Below, one piece after another: positions 1 through 11,754 of a stretch of 64,000 nucleotides of DNA. Positions within the stretch are counted from its first letter, which is position 1. Each line of letters opens with the position of its first letter. The DNA is from Branchiostoma lanceolatum (taxonomy: Eukaryota; Chordata; Leptocardii; Amphioxiformes; Branchiostomatidae). Location of the stretch: assembly GCF_035083965.1 (NCBI RefSeq), contig NC_089722.1, forward strand, positions 18,848,642 through 18,912,641, in the 5' to 3' direction. The notes under the pieces are model-generated. The model worked only from the letters and a program-made list of their open reading frames with translations, did no database searches and was not told the DNA's origin. The position numbers and the translations under genes were made by a program.

Positions 1-150
1 CAAGGCTCGAATGAGCACAGTACAGTGTGTTCTGGCTTTTATTGGCCAGGTGCAAGATGCCCTAAGTGGCTATATGTGTCACTAGCTTTTGATTCAGGAC
101 TGATTAGCAATGATCCATGTGATCTATACCGACTCCCTTCCATTTTACAG

Positions 151-1286
151 CATGAACCAGGAAAGGGAGAAAGGTTCGTGATCTCCCTGGACAAGAGCCG
201 TGCCGACCGGCCCAAGCCGGGCGGGATGTTGGACCTGTTCTGCGAGGGCCTGGACCCGCGCTGGGCCGTCGCGACTCCTGTTGGGGAGGGGGGTGGATCG
301 GATGGTGACGTCATGGTCGTACTGCCGCCCCGTACGTTACTGTATACAAGCCTCTAACAGGCTCCGCGGACAGCTGGGACAATAGTAGAAATTGGCCAAA
401 TAGAGTAAATAGTATGCTAAGAGTAGTCGGCTACGGTTAGAGGGTCCAATAGGCAATCCGTGGAGGCTATTGGACTCTCCGTATCCGACTACCCTTAGCA
501 TACTATTTACTCTATTTGGCCAATTTCTACTATTTTCCCAGCGAACCGCAGAGCCTGGTAGAGGCTAACAGTCTACTTGATCCGTCGTTATGCATTTGTA
601 AGTAGATGATAGGAGGGTAGATCGTAATGTTTTCTGGCTTCCAATTTTTTCTGACACTGTATAAAATCCACTCTTAAAGCACACATTGAAGCATGCGAAA
701 AATGAGGTTCTTCACTTCACTTTCGCGAATGTTTTCAGGTGTAGTGTGACGCGCTACCCTTCTCAGGTTGCTTATCAGAAAAATGAGGCAACCAGGATCT
801 TTTCAATCTTCCCTCCCAACACTTCTTGTACTTTCTCGAGTTTATATATGGATAGAGCCGTCGTTCATTATGGTTTTCTGAGCGCTTACTTCGGAATAAA
901 GAACTTGTAGATGCGATATCGACAGGAAGTTTGAAGACAACGTCTTATTCAAGAAGGTTCCACATCTTGAATCACTATCATATAGGTACATTTAATTGGA
1001 CACCATATCAACTTTTACAATTTATCATTAGATCCAATATATGGATATAGATTTTGCTTCGTTTAACCGTAAAACGCGCACAATCCCTCATTTCTCGTTG
1101 CTATACGTATCAAGCTACCATAAACAACATACGCTTGTTTTGCCAGGATACAAGTTTGGCACATCATCCCCAATGCTTAAATTTCTGACATCTTTTTTTC
1201 TTCTTCTGTTTTCTACGTGTGTCATCCAGGTACTCAACATCACGGAGACAATGGAGAAGAGTAACTCATGGCGGCGGCGTCGCTAG
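151..1286 (+). CDS. BRICHOS-domain cationic peptide precursor, copy A (3' part only; possibly degenerate)
   Basis: Two exons are visible; the upstream exons would lie left of the window. The first follows a CATTTTACAG acceptor at 150 and encodes the second half of the BRICHOS domain, with the Cys motif LFCEGLDPRW shared with copies B and C. The likely last exon is 1231-1286, after an acceptor whose pyrimidine tract resembles that of copy C; it encodes a tail ending KSNSWRRRR and a stop. With the strong donor at 331/332 (GTACGT) the reading phase is wrong and translation would stop early. With the weaker donor at 318/319 (GTACTG, a donor type used by the SGSM exon ending at 49880) the phase fits. 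A foldback MITE (345-578) sits in the intron. It is either a gene using the weaker donor or a copy broken by a phase slip. Confidence 0.5.
345..578. mobile_element. Foldback MITE in intron of BRICHOS copy A
   Basis: Long inverted repeat. The arm reading CTGGGACAATAGTAGAAATT through to TAGTATGCTAAG is repeated in reverse complement ending near 545. A further outer arm (CCTCTAACAGGCTCCGCGG against its partner near 555-575) extends the pairing. It has no coding capacity. A related copy with the same terminal sequence lies at 23478-23665. Confidence 0.8.
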
Positions 1287-1739
1287 TTTCCGTCTAGTGA
1301 TCTGTTACAATTCATTTACTGTACGCTAGTTAATTTCATCATTATTAAAGTTATCACCGTCTGTGTTTGAAAAATTTACTGGTTGTGAACTAAGGTCCGT
1401 TTTACACATATGTTGCAAACATATGAAGCCATCCGACTCAACAAACGCAATATGCTAAAACATTCTTCACAGCGGCCACGGCTAACCCTGAAACGAGCAA
1501 TACGTTTTAAGACGATCAGCATGTTCTAAATGAGACATTTATTAAAGTAACATCATTGGGACGAAAACTGCACATCATGTCACGTCTGAGCATGGGCATT
1601 TGGCCTCAGCTCCGCGGACTCAATAAACAATAGCGAGTTTTCTTCCCCGCTGAGCAGTTGCGTTAGACTCTCCCGGTCGGTAGTTATGCAAATACCCGTC
1701 GGCCTCCCGTCGTCCCTTGCGCGAAAGTCGCTCGGCGAA

Positions 1740-1965
1740 GCTAACTTCAAAAAATTGCTCCGCTCGGAATTCGCTCTGGCGCCTGCGGCGCCACGGGGCG
1801 CGCCCTTCGGGCGCGCTTCGGCGGGGCGCGCCCTTCGGGCGCGCTTCGGGGGCGCGCGCTTCCGGCGGAATTCGGGCGAGGGCGGCTTTCGGGTAAGTTC
1901 GGGATCCGCGCGCCCTTCGGGCGAGGGCGGCTTTCGGGCCTATCAAACTCTTCGGGCGTATCAAA
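1740..1965. repeat. GC-rich CpG-dense short tandem repeat block
   Basis: Two 28-bp units built on GGGCGCGCCCTTCGGGCGCG are followed by diverged copies with the core TTCGGGCGAGGGCGGCTTTC, twice, and then a short repeat containing TATCAAACTCT, twice. The composition is unlike the AT-rich surroundings. Frames open on both strands here (1686-2117 +, 1620-2027 -) are a by-product of the GC-rich repeat and look like no known protein. Confidence 0.7.
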
Positions 1966-3274
1966 CTCTCCTTCCGAGGCCTACAGCCTATGGTCTGAGT
2001 GAAGTCTTTCTCAGAAAGGGTACGCACAGGGGAGCCTCCAGTGCTCCACGGCAGTCACTGGACGCGTTTTGTAAAATCCCAATTATGGTAAAAATAACGC
2101 GTCGTTTCTGCCACTAAATAGTCATCAACAGCAGTTGGCAAAATGACCTACATCTAGGACTACACGAAGAAAACTAACTACGTCGTAAACTATTACATTG
2201 AAATGACCCAAATTACGACAAGGAAATGACCTACATTGTAACATCCAACCCGCGAGGAAACCACTTACGCCCCTGTCACACATAGCATACCATGGACTCC
2301 CGATCTCTTCCTGACCATGATCGGGAGTTAGTCGTAAGCAAGATACTATGTAATTGTGAGTTTGTTGGCGAGGTTGCCTATAGTACTACCAGTCTTTAAA
2401 AGTCATACATGAGCCGACAACCAAAATTACGAGTTTGGGCAAAGGTAAGCAATACACGCTAAAGGCAGGCTAAATCATACATCTCATTTACACTACCGGG
2501 AGAATAGAGTGCTGTGAAAAACTGTTTGGTCTGTAGAGTTTAATCTATTCCCTCCAGATTCCAAGAGCTTGTATATGTGTGAGGACCACATGTGTTTACA
2601 TGCAGTTTGAGCAAAAGTCGCTAGGTTCGCATTGATACCTGTCCACCATTTAGTCTAAACCTTGCACTTCACAGTTTACAACTGTGATAGACCAAGGACG
2701 TAAACGTTCCATCAACCTAGAGAACTAAATTTATATTAGAACCTCCTTGGATGGACTACAAACAAAAACAGATAATCCATTGTATGTCGACAGATAGTTA
2801 GGCACATAGACGTGATGACATGTTGATAGAGGAATGAATGTTTGACAGAGTATTGTAAATTGTCCATCGTGCCTCAGGAATGCCCTCATAGAATAAAGTG
2901 GCGACTAAAATTAACTATTCGCTATGATGTCATCGTCGCCACAAACTTGTATTCGTTCTACATCGTTTCCTTGTCGCGGTACAAAACAGAAGTCACGCCC
3001 GATTTGAGAGTTTGTCTATATCATGCATAGCCTTGGCTAGGGCCGACGTTTCAAAGTGCCATTGACACACTTTGACGGCTTCAGTTCTCAATGAACGTCT
3101 GAATACAAAATATCATTTCAGGATCTCAAGGCTCAGACACATATCTTTCTACGTTCAATACGTTCTTGTATTGATATTGAACGGTTCATATACATGTGGT
3201 TTTGATGAAGTATTTCACAGGCATGACAGTGTTGCTTTTGTTAATGATAGATGACAGGTTAAACCCTTCACTTG

Positions 3275-3490
3275 AATGAGTCCCCGACAATGAGCTTATT
3301 TTCGCTGCAGGTCGTTTCCTCTAGCCTATATGAAAGGCTTCGGCTGGCGTTTTAGAATTAAAGTTACTTTCCAGGTTTCGCGCTATTTTCTTTCCTTTTT
3401 TCTAACACTTGTAACAGCTTATCGCAACACCTCTAAGTAATGAAAATGGCAGCAATTTTTCAGCAAAAACGGCAAAGTCGTTTCGTCGAC
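3275..3490 (+). repeat. Dispersed repeat with inverted partner at 44650-44880
   Basis: The segment reading CTTGAATGAGTCCCCGACAA, then TCGTTTCCTCTAGCCTA and GGCGTTTTAGAATT, is found as reverse complement at 44880 down to about 44650. Shorter relatives occur around 9340-9400, 9660-9710, 10009-10070, 40140-40200 and 40440-40510, all near BRICHOS genes. Confidence 0.65.
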
Positions 3491-4028
3491 TAAAGTCTGT
3501 GTTGGAGGCTAGGTCTCCTTGTCACGAAGGGCGTTACTCAGATTTATGCTAATCTGTCGTTTCGCCTGTGACACCTGACTCAAAATGAGCTGGCTATCCC
3601 CATAATGGCGCTCAATGTAGCTCCGTTTGCGGTTGGCAAGTTGTGATCATTTGCAATGGCCAACGTTGGTCGAGGATGTTTAGAACAAGCTTCCAACATA
3701 TGAATTCGTGGAAGGAAATGACAGGTTTGAAGATTTCTGTCTGTCTGTCTGTGAATTATGTTAATGTCCCGCAGTTTGAATAAGAGATGTTCTTACATAT
3801 TCTCAAAGAAGATTATGGTAGGCAAGATCATGATATAGTCTAAGACAGTGTCTCAGATTGGAACAGTCGAAAAACGTTAAACTCTACCCTCCCTATACTC
3901 ATGATAGTTGCTTGAGTGTTATAGTCAGCTCGTCCTATCTTGGGGAGGGGGTGGTGCTCTATGGAAAGTTTGGACATGTGCTAGGTATAGATTTGCCCCA
4001 GACTGCTGTGTTTACAGTATCAGCACGT

Positions 4029-4275
4029 CTAGCCTGGATGCCAGACCCCTCAAGCTCGCAAGGCGATACCGATACCTTCGGCTAATAAATGTTTCCCTTC
4101 GGAAGAAGCAAATGTACCGCTCACAGTTGGCACCCTATAGTAGATACCCTGAGTTGGCCAGCCCGAGGGTCTAACTCAGGGGTGTCTGTGGTAAATTTCC
4201 TCGGGGGCATGTTGGTCATGGAGCCGACGAGCTGGCCTATATAGGCCCTGGAAACAGTCTGGCATCCAGGCTAGA
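4029..4275. mobile_element. MITE-like element with TIR TAGCCTGGATGCCAGAC
   Basis: An 18-bp terminal sequence at 4029-4046 is present as exact reverse complement at 4257-4275, bounding about 245 bp without coding potential. Confidence 0.6.
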
Positions 4276-4460
4276 GCACAACAGTCCCAGATTTCCTTCA
4301 TTCGAGATTCGTAATCTTTACTAACAGTCTCGTCTAGGCTCTATCACTTTTGTCATTATTGCATTTGGGGTCCTTTTTCTGTGTCCTTCTTTCGTCATTA
4401 GAGTGTATCGTTTATCGTGTGTCCTTTCCCCTGCCTATAATTACACTGTATAAAAGCAAT

Positions 4461-5396
4461 AACTGTATATATGTCACAGTAGAGATTGGAATCCAGTAGA
4501 GTCCGGAACTCTACTAGTAGAGATTGGAATTCCAATCTCTACTAGTAGAGACTGGAATTCCAATCTCTACTAGTAGAGTTCCGGATTCTACTAGTTGAGA
4601 TTGGAATTCCAATCTCTACTAGTAGAGATTGGAATCGGGATCTGAATATTGGGATTCCAATCTCTACTAGGAGAATTCCAGATTCTACTGGTAGAGATTG
4701 GAATTCTACCAGGACAATCTCCAATTCTGATAGAAGAAATTCGGATTGCATCAAAATGTTTTGAAAAATGGACTGAGTCATTTCACACCTGAAATTTAGC
4801 CTTAGAAATTCACCATTACTATTTTAGGTTAAATACTGTATGTTTTAGATATCTAATAAACCTTCTGTCAAGACACATTGTAACCATGCGGATTGCCGTC
4901 CGGTCCAACCTTAGTCAATGGCTATTTGTAAATGCCACTGATATGTCAATCATTTGCATACGGCCATTATGGATTAGTGACTCAATATGCTCAACTAGTT
5001 TTTCCAGTTCGTTAGTGACTCGGTATATAAGAGCTAATTTACCCCTGCCAAGCCAGTTCCAAAATTGATGTCAAAGTTATCAGATATCTAAAATATGAAA
5101 TAATTCACCTAAAATAGTAATGGTGAATGTAGGCTTAGCTATGCTGCAATTTTAGGTGTGAAATGATTCAGTCTATTCTCCAAAACATTTTGATGGAATC
5201 CCAATATCCAGATCCCGATTCCAATCTCTACTAGTAGAGATTGGAATTCCAATCTCTACTAGTAGAGTCCGGAACTCTACTAGTTGAGATTGGAATTCCA
5301 GTCTCTACTAGTAGAGATTGGAATTCCAATCTCTACTAGTAGAGTTCCGGACTCTACTGGATTCCAATCTCTACTGTGACATATATATTAACAGTA
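4461..5396. mobile_element. Large foldback element with internally repeated arms
   Basis: Each end carries an array of short palindromic units such as TTGGAATTCCAATCTCTACT alternating with ACTAGTAGAG. The inner parts also pair: 4775-4860 (TCATTTCACACCTGAAATTTAG, ATTCACCATTACTATTTTAGG) recurs inverted at 5075-5205. The outer ends match as inverted copies too (TGTCACAGTAGAGATTGG). Total about 0.93 kb with arms of roughly 400 bp. A related satellite fragment is at 13720-13850. Confidence 0.8.
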
Positions 5397-6119
5397 CGGC
5401 AGTAATTTCACGACCAGTGAATTACAGAAGCATACAGAGTGACTTTAATAGGAATAGGTTTAAAAACTTGCATACAGTCAGTGAACAGTCAAATAACCAT
5501 TCATATGTATTTGTATTGTGTCTTAACTTCCAACGTCGGAAGTACCTTCGATCCCAAAAGGTCTATATAACGCGCTACAAATTGAACCAATATAGACTTA
5601 GCTACATACACATTGTACATAGTAAAACTTCTAATCTTCCCCGATCCTATTCATGGTGATGCGAGGGCCCCCGGTGGTAAATCCAATGGTGATCCAAGAT
5701 TTAAAGCTAGGTATGCGTAACTCACCAAACATGTCACTGCATAATGCATGTATAAGGCAAATGTAATTCTTTTACATCAATTATGCCACCTGCCGATTCA
5801 AATTGACCTGAAAAATAGCATTTTCTTAAACTTGTAAACAGGCATGGCATAGCAAGACCGTAAGGAATAATACGATCATAACGATACAAATTATACATAT
5901 TAATATTAGAAAGCGCTAACTAAGTCTCCCTTACTTCCCCTATGTGTTCACCTGTTTGCCCGTGAAGGCACAACTGTCTTTCCTTTTTGTTTGGTTCATT
6001 TCCGTTAGGCCCATGAATATTCTAAAGTCTAAAGCGCAAATACTCCCCTAACTTTCACGCCATGCTCGTGATTGAGCCTTCGTCGACGACCTACGACGAC
6101 CGGACTGTTGCAAGGCCTA

Positions 6120-6298
6120 CTATTTTCCGATCCAGCTGCGACGACGGAAGACAGTACGGCGGCGATCGAACCACGTGCGGCGGCGAACGATACTACGTCG
6201 GCGATCAAACCAGGAGCGGCGGCGAGAGCTGCTCCGACGACGCCACAGCTTTGTTTGGCCGGCGGGCCTCGGCCTTTCCTTTTCTTCGTCGGAGGTAC
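6120..6298 (-). CDS. Effector exon of copy B: three 13-residue Arg-rich repeats
   Basis: It follows a TTTTCTTTCTAG acceptor and joins in phase (G+GT). The pattern is RRR-x3-RRR-[ST]W[FI][DG], three times, so six RRR triplets alternate with spacers of 3 and 4 residues. The 39-nt DNA repeats are diverged in codon use (CGC/CGT/CGA/CGG), so protein-level constraint rather than recent DNA slippage is likely. The stop lies immediately after the final SWIGK. Confidence 0.8.
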
Positions 6299-8124
6299 CT
6301 AGAAAGAAAAGACGTCAGCCATGTACTTGTATCAAGATTGTTGTAGCTAGCTGACTTCTGCTCTGACGAAAACGAGTCCATGATGAAAAAAAATCTCAAA
6401 CAATATCGGCCTGTACATTTTCAAAAGAGGCATTAGGTGGCCTACAGCACTTACTCTCCGTCCCTCTATTGACAGCTCAAGTTCAGTGACATAGCAGATG
6501 CGTTTTAATTGGGGAAGGCCGTTAACGAGACAGACACGCTCTTCGACAACTCAAGAAAAAAGGCCACGTACCTGTCTCCACGATGACGTCGGCATCAGAG
6601 TTTTTGTCCGCCGGTTCAGCGGTGGCCCAGCGCGGGTCCAGGCCCTCACAGAAGTCCGCTAACTCCCCGCTCAGCTTGGGCTGGTCCTTACGGGTCTCGT
6701 CCAGGGAGATCGCGAACTTTCCCCCGTCGTCTTCCTCCTGTAAAATGATCATTTGCATTTCTTTTATTACTTTTGAACTCGTCCTCTTAATTGTCTTGAA
6801 CTACGTATACTGGAAGGCATAGTTTTGGATGTTGTAAGATTGTTAAGATAAAAATCACGATAAAAGTGGGTAAGATTTATAATGTGTTGTTTACCTCGTT
6901 GTCACGGTCTGTGTATGATTCATCGACGATGTAGCAAGTTTTACCACCGGGAGCCTTCACTGCTACCAGACCCTGCGTATTGACATGATACAGGCACAGA
7001 TGAATTAATCCCAGCGGTGCGCATGCTTATCTCACAACAATATAAACCATATAGGAGAGTTTATTGTTTAAACATGCTTCACATTGAAGAGTACTCAAAC
7101 TTAAAATTATTAGGAAACACTAGTCATGCTTTTATGCGGGGATTTGATTTCGCGGTAGGGACAAAATGGAGTGTTCGCGGCGGTTGCGGTTGAAATTATA
7201 TGTAGAGTATGCGGACAGAAAACAGAACAAGCATTTTGCGATGGCTGTAAGTTCACGGTGAAGGGGTCATCGCGAAAATCGCCGACACTAAACCACTGCG
7301 AAAATGTCAACATTTACTGTACTCTATGTCACAGCCATGTAAAAAAGTTAAATCTTACCGTCTTGGTGTCCTCCTTGAACTCGCCCTATCACAAAACGTA
7401 TAGAAAAAAGATTATGATGATTGTATCTAAAATTCCCTTTATCAAAGTAGTTCAAATGAATAAAATGTGAACCAAACAAAAAAACAAACAAAAATCTGAC
7501 AGCGTATGAAACAAGTTGACAAACCGGTGTCACGCGGCACGTACCATGGACAGGAGCTGGCCCCGGGCCATCCCTGCCGCCAACAGCACGACCAGCACGC
7601 CGACGAGGAGCGGGAGTCGCACACGACACAGCCGGCCTGGCCTGGCGCCCTGCTCGGTCTGTTTATCGATGAAAACAAAAACAGTAAGAATCAGGTTATG
7701 ATCCTGCTTGCCATTCTTTTTTTCGTCCGTCTGCTATGATTTTAAGCTTCATATTTCCGATGAAATCGTCCCTTGAAATTTATAATGCATGCGCGCGTGT
7801 GGTGATCAATGATTGTTAGTTCGACCACTTCGCACACTTGTCATACATAACACGGACAGATTGACTTTTATTTTGCGCTTTAACATACATTAAACAGCAA
7901 GGCTTATCTAGTCTTACTTTAGAATGATCTAGATCAAGCTTAAGACTTTTACATATCTAAATGGGACACAAAGATACTCTTTAGGTCTTCATCTGTTCGA
8001 CATCACAGAAAGTTTCGCCTTTTTAAACCGTAGATTTTCAATTGCTCACCCTGTAGGGGGCGGATCCGTGCGGGGTCTCCGTGCCGCCTTCTTGGTCCAC
8101 CTTGTCGTCCTGGCGGGATGTCAT
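6120..8124 (-). CDS. BRICHOS-domain precursor with tandem RRR cationic C-terminus, copy B
   Basis: Six coding exons with GT-AG borders: 8124-8050, 7658-7545, 7385-7359, 6972-6895, 6737-6572, 6298-6120 (212 aa; all phases join). Residues 1-43 are a hydrophilic N-terminus. A hydrophobic segment (LLVGVLVVLLAAGMA) at about 45-59 could be a type II anchor or a long signal peptide. A BRICHOS-like region follows, with GLVAVKAPGGKTCYIV and FCEGLDPRW providing the two family cysteines. The last exon encodes an acidic/basic spacer (TSDEEKERPRP) and then three 13-residue units: RRRSSSRRRSWFD, RRRSIVRRRTWFD and RRRTVFRRRSWIG, ending in Lys. Inferred role: secreted antimicrobial-type peptide released from a BRICHOS proprotein, as in annelid arenicin precursors. 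The first five exons are very close to copy C; the last is unrelated. Confidence 0.85.
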
Positions 8125-8136
8125 CGTGAATTAAGA

Positions 8137-8360
8137 AAGCCTGGAAATGAAATATCGACGGATTTTAGCGGGTAAATTTCGTTAGATAAGCCAGCAAAAT
8201 CGTCTAAAACGCCAATAGGTGTGATTTTTTTACCTGTCGTCTGCCCGTCTTGCCGCTCAGGAAGGAACAGGTAACTTCTGCAGCCGCGAAGTGAGTAAAC
8301 TTGGGAGAGTTCACGGTCAGAATGGGACAGCGGGGCTTGAGGGGCGGTATATATACACCT
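8137..8360 (-). promoter_or_regulatory. TATA promoter and 5' UTR intron of BRICHOS copy B
   Basis: A TATATATA box (8348-8355 on the minus strand, context GGTGTATATATACCGCCC) precedes a non-coding exon ending at donor 8234 (CAG|GTAAAA). A 5' UTR intron follows to the acceptor at 8141, 16 nt before the ATG. The same arrangement and sequence occur before copy C. Confidence 0.7.
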
Positions 8361-8540
8361 GTTGGGTACGGTTCTGGGTACTCATTAATATTAAACATCA
8401 TCTTCAGCCAATCGAATCAAGCGATTTGAAGCTTAACCAGAAATTCTACACGACGTTTTGGCCCAAATGGGCGGAGCTATGCTATTAATATCTATTTTGA
8501 AATATGGGCAGAGCTATCTAAGTTTGTGGCCCACCCTTTT
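8361..8540 (-). promoter_or_regulatory. Conserved upstream region with paired TAGCTCCGCCC motifs (copy B)
   Basis: On the minus strand ATAGCTCCGCCCAT lies at about 8464-8477, and a diverged partner (ATAGCTCTGCCCAT) at about 8502-8516. Copy C has two intact copies at the matching place. The CCGCCC core suits an Sp1/KLF-type factor; this is inference. Confidence 0.45.
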
Positions 8541-10560
8541 CATATGATACGATGATCTCATCACGAAGCCATGAGGAAATGTCACACTTTTAGGCGACCA
8601 AATTCTGGTGAGAAAAGCGTGGAAGTGATTGCCTTCTTTCAAATCATTGCTTTCTCATTTCATCTTTCACAATCACGACCAGCTTTAACGATGAGAATGA
8701 CCATAACAGACTATCATGGAAACACAGAGAATCTTACTGATATTTCAACAGAGATTGCATCTGATAACAAAGTTTTCTGACTGAGTGAGTTAGTCAATCA
8801 TGTTAGTCAGTCAATCGATCCTTTTCTGATATACGATGATCTTATCACGAAACCATGTAGAAATGTTGTACCTTTAGGCGACCAAATTTTGGTGAGAAAA
8901 GCGGACCTCTGATTGCACTTTTTCCAAACATTTGTATTTCTCATATCATTCCGTGACACAACCAACACCAGATTTGACGGCGTGAATGACAATAACGTTA
9001 AGTTTTAGTACGATTATCGTCTTGTGAATGAAGAATGTGAAAGTGACGTCATAGGGATGAATGCTGGATCTGAGCTAGAACACCTTAAGCCAGGTGTCTG
9101 GCACAGGTGCACAAGGAAACATAGCCTCCATAGCAGCCCCTGTTAGGCTGTTTGAAATAGTCGCTTTTGTCTGACAGGGAAGCTGATTTGTCGGGGTTTT
9201 TTTCTGATAAGGTACTAAGTTCTGATTGTTCCATCGTATGGTCGTTAGTGGTACCGTTTTAGGCTTGGGACAACGAAAGATATAAAGAACACTACATAAC
9301 CTGGGCAAAAAACGGACAATTTCAAAACGCCCACCGAGGCCTGCATTACAGGCTAAAGGAAACGATTAGCAGCGGAAACAAGATAATTGTGGCAGGATTA
9401 TGGACTTGGATAGTTTGCATTGCCATCTCTCCCCACTATGAGGTCTTTAAAAAGCTACCACAACAAGTGAATAGTACTAGAATACACTGAATAAGATATA
9501 TGAATTTGGCTTGGTCATGTAGTCTGGAAATGCTGTAAGATATCTATTGATGGCTCCAACCCAGAAAACTATGTCAATGACCTGATCACATAATTAAGCA
9601 TTAAGCCCCGGGCTACAGACAAGCTACGACCGAGTTGTGTGTTACTTTTGTCTTGTTTCACAAGGAAACGATCTACAGCAAAAATAAGTTAATTATCGCA
9701 ATGATATCGTCTATGAGAACAGTTGAACATTTCCGATTTCTAGATATTCTTCTTCCTCATCACTGTGAGGTCTTTGATTTAAAAAAAAAAACACATAACA
9801 AATGTATAATACAGGAAGTTCGGAGATGTCGACAAAAACGGGGCATATGATAAGTTCACAATTTTCCCCACCAACCTCTGCTTGGAGTTTATCGATTGAG
9901 TGGCGTCAAGCCAGCACACGTGTGTCAGTGACCTCATCATTTTGAGCCGTCATGCTTAAGCTATACAGACAAGGGACCGTCCGGTGAAGCGTCGCCTTTG
10001 TCTTGTTCCGCGAAAAGGAAACGACTCACAGCAAAAATAAGTTTAATTGTCGCAATGATATCATCGATTGGAATACTTGGATATTTTCACACGCGAAGGA
10101 GGAACATGTCACATGTGATAGTTGGGCTTGATTATCCAAAATTAACAAAATCGTGTTTTTTTAGAAAAGGACATCGATTTACTAGAAAAAATAGCTTCCC
10201 CTAAAACGACGTGAACAAAGCTTAAAATAAACCCAGCCTAAGTGGAAGAGGATGTTCAAAACTGTATGTGGGAAGTTACGTACACTAGCTATACATGTAC
10301 ATGGCATCAACTAGACTTTACATACCATCCTGGCAACTCTCGTCCATGTGCATATGTTTCTCTCCAACAAGTTCGGGCTTGTTTTTCGTGCAGACAAGAA
10401 CTAAGATTACAATCCATAAGGTCGTATGGTCTTGCTTATGTATCCTATTCATATAACGTTAGATCTACCAGAAAGGACTTGGGCACAGGAAAGAGTTCAT
10501 TTGTTGTTTGTACCTGAAAACTATTCACAATAAAAAAAGGCTCAAAACACAGTGACCAAG
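8540..10560. repeat. Repeat-rich flank, left arm of the inverted duplication
   Basis: It contains a tandem duplication (8546-8705 against 8829-8995, sharing ATGATCT-ATCACGAA and TTTAGGCGACCAAATT) and two or more copies of a roughly 300-bp unit (9500-9710, 9900-10070). Reverse-complement counterparts lie at 39835-40000, 40140-40330 and 40765-41060. No gene is supported in this stretch. Confidence 0.65.
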
Positions 10561-10576
10561 TCTATTTTGATGACAT

Positions 10577-10582
10577 TTTATT
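10577..10582 (-). terminator. Candidate polyadenylation signal for METTL16
   Basis: AATAAA on the minus strand about 1.17 kb after the METTL16 stop. The AT-rich, gene-free stretch 10583-11754 would then be its 3' UTR. Confidence 0.35.
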
Positions 10583-11754
10583 GCAGTTAAATAGTGTTGA
10601 CATCATAACAATTAACATCAAGATGATGTTATACTTATGTTATACTATGTTAATATACTTTTTTGGCCATCTTGCATGGCAGAAACTTATCATACAAAAT
10701 AAACATACTTACATGTTATCTTTGAACATGTACAAAACGACAAAAAATAGAAGTTTCTTCATGTCTTATTCTTGGAAACAGTTTTATAAGGAAACTATAA
10801 TTCAATATCATGGCTTCATGAGCATTTTCTTTGATGGACATTATTTGCAGGGAAACATAATTTTACGTTTAACTAAAAGATAAAAAAGAGAAATCAGACT
10901 TGTACAAAATCATCTGCATCCACCTTATAACTTTCACTTGGTCAACAACTCGAAGGAAATAACATGTCATTTAAGTTTAAATTTATGTTTAAATTTTAGT
11001 TCAATGTAGCAATACAGAAACCTTATGACATATTTAAGTCTGTGCTTTGCATGGAATTAGAAGGAAGCTGTATGGAAAAAAAACACGTATTGCTTAAAAT
11101 CAAAAAAGGAGGAACTAAAAAAATACAAAATAACTTCATTATACTCAATGTTATCTACTGTTTCCATGCATCTCCATTGTTACCAGCTGAGGTCAGTCAT
11201 ACACAATCTTTATAGAGGAGAGTTGCAAACATCGAATTAGAAAGAGAATTTTTTGGATAATGTAGTCCTTTCAACTCAAGATGCTCTCCATAGTTTTTTG
11301 TTGAGCTTTAACTAAACAATAAACAGATAAAAATATATTTCCGCCCCTCCTTTGACAAAAGAAATTTAACAACTACCTTGTAGTTGATGAGGATCCTGGC
11401 ACAACATAAGTATACCACATTTTACACATTTCATCTTCCCAACTAAAAAGGCTCTTCATACTAGCTGGGAATCATAGCTTTTTGTTGATTAAACAGTAAC
11501 CATTTCAAACAAGCCTAAGGATAGGTACTATAAAAAAAGATGTTCTAAAACAACTGTGCTAAAATTCACCAATGTACGTGTTTGTGAAAAAAAAAGGAAT
11601 TTTGATCAGAAGCGAAGAGTAAAAAAAATTCCTTGTCCTCCTTAGACAAAGGAAATATAATGTTAACAACTACCTAGTAGTTGATGAAACACAGTACGCC
11701 CATATATATGGATCATACCACATTTCAGTACAAAGTATGGATACTTCTTACACC

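Larger units (their letters stand above)
1287..6090. other. Intergenic, repeat-rich; no convincing gene
   Basis: No open frame here shows a recognisable family, and those present are short. The stretch holds a GC-rich tandem block (1740-1965), a repeat at 3275-3490 whose inverted partner is at 44650-44880, a TIR element (4029-4275) and a large foldback (4461-5396). Sequence around 3530-3610 (a short tract including TATGCTAATCTG) resembles the flank upstream of BRICHOS copy C near 40700-40790, so this may be the edge of an older duplication. Confidence 0.6.

Noticed and set aside
1620-2117. Overlapping open frames on both strands in the GC-rich block (135 and 143 codons)
   Set aside because: Both are repeat-driven, low-complexity Arg/Ala/Gly translations with no recognisable domain or splice context.
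6062-6346. Plus-strand open frames rich in Thr/Ala/Asp over the copy B effector exon
   Set aside because: They are antisense shadows of the Arg-triplet repeat; the minus frame has the acceptor, correct phase and stop.
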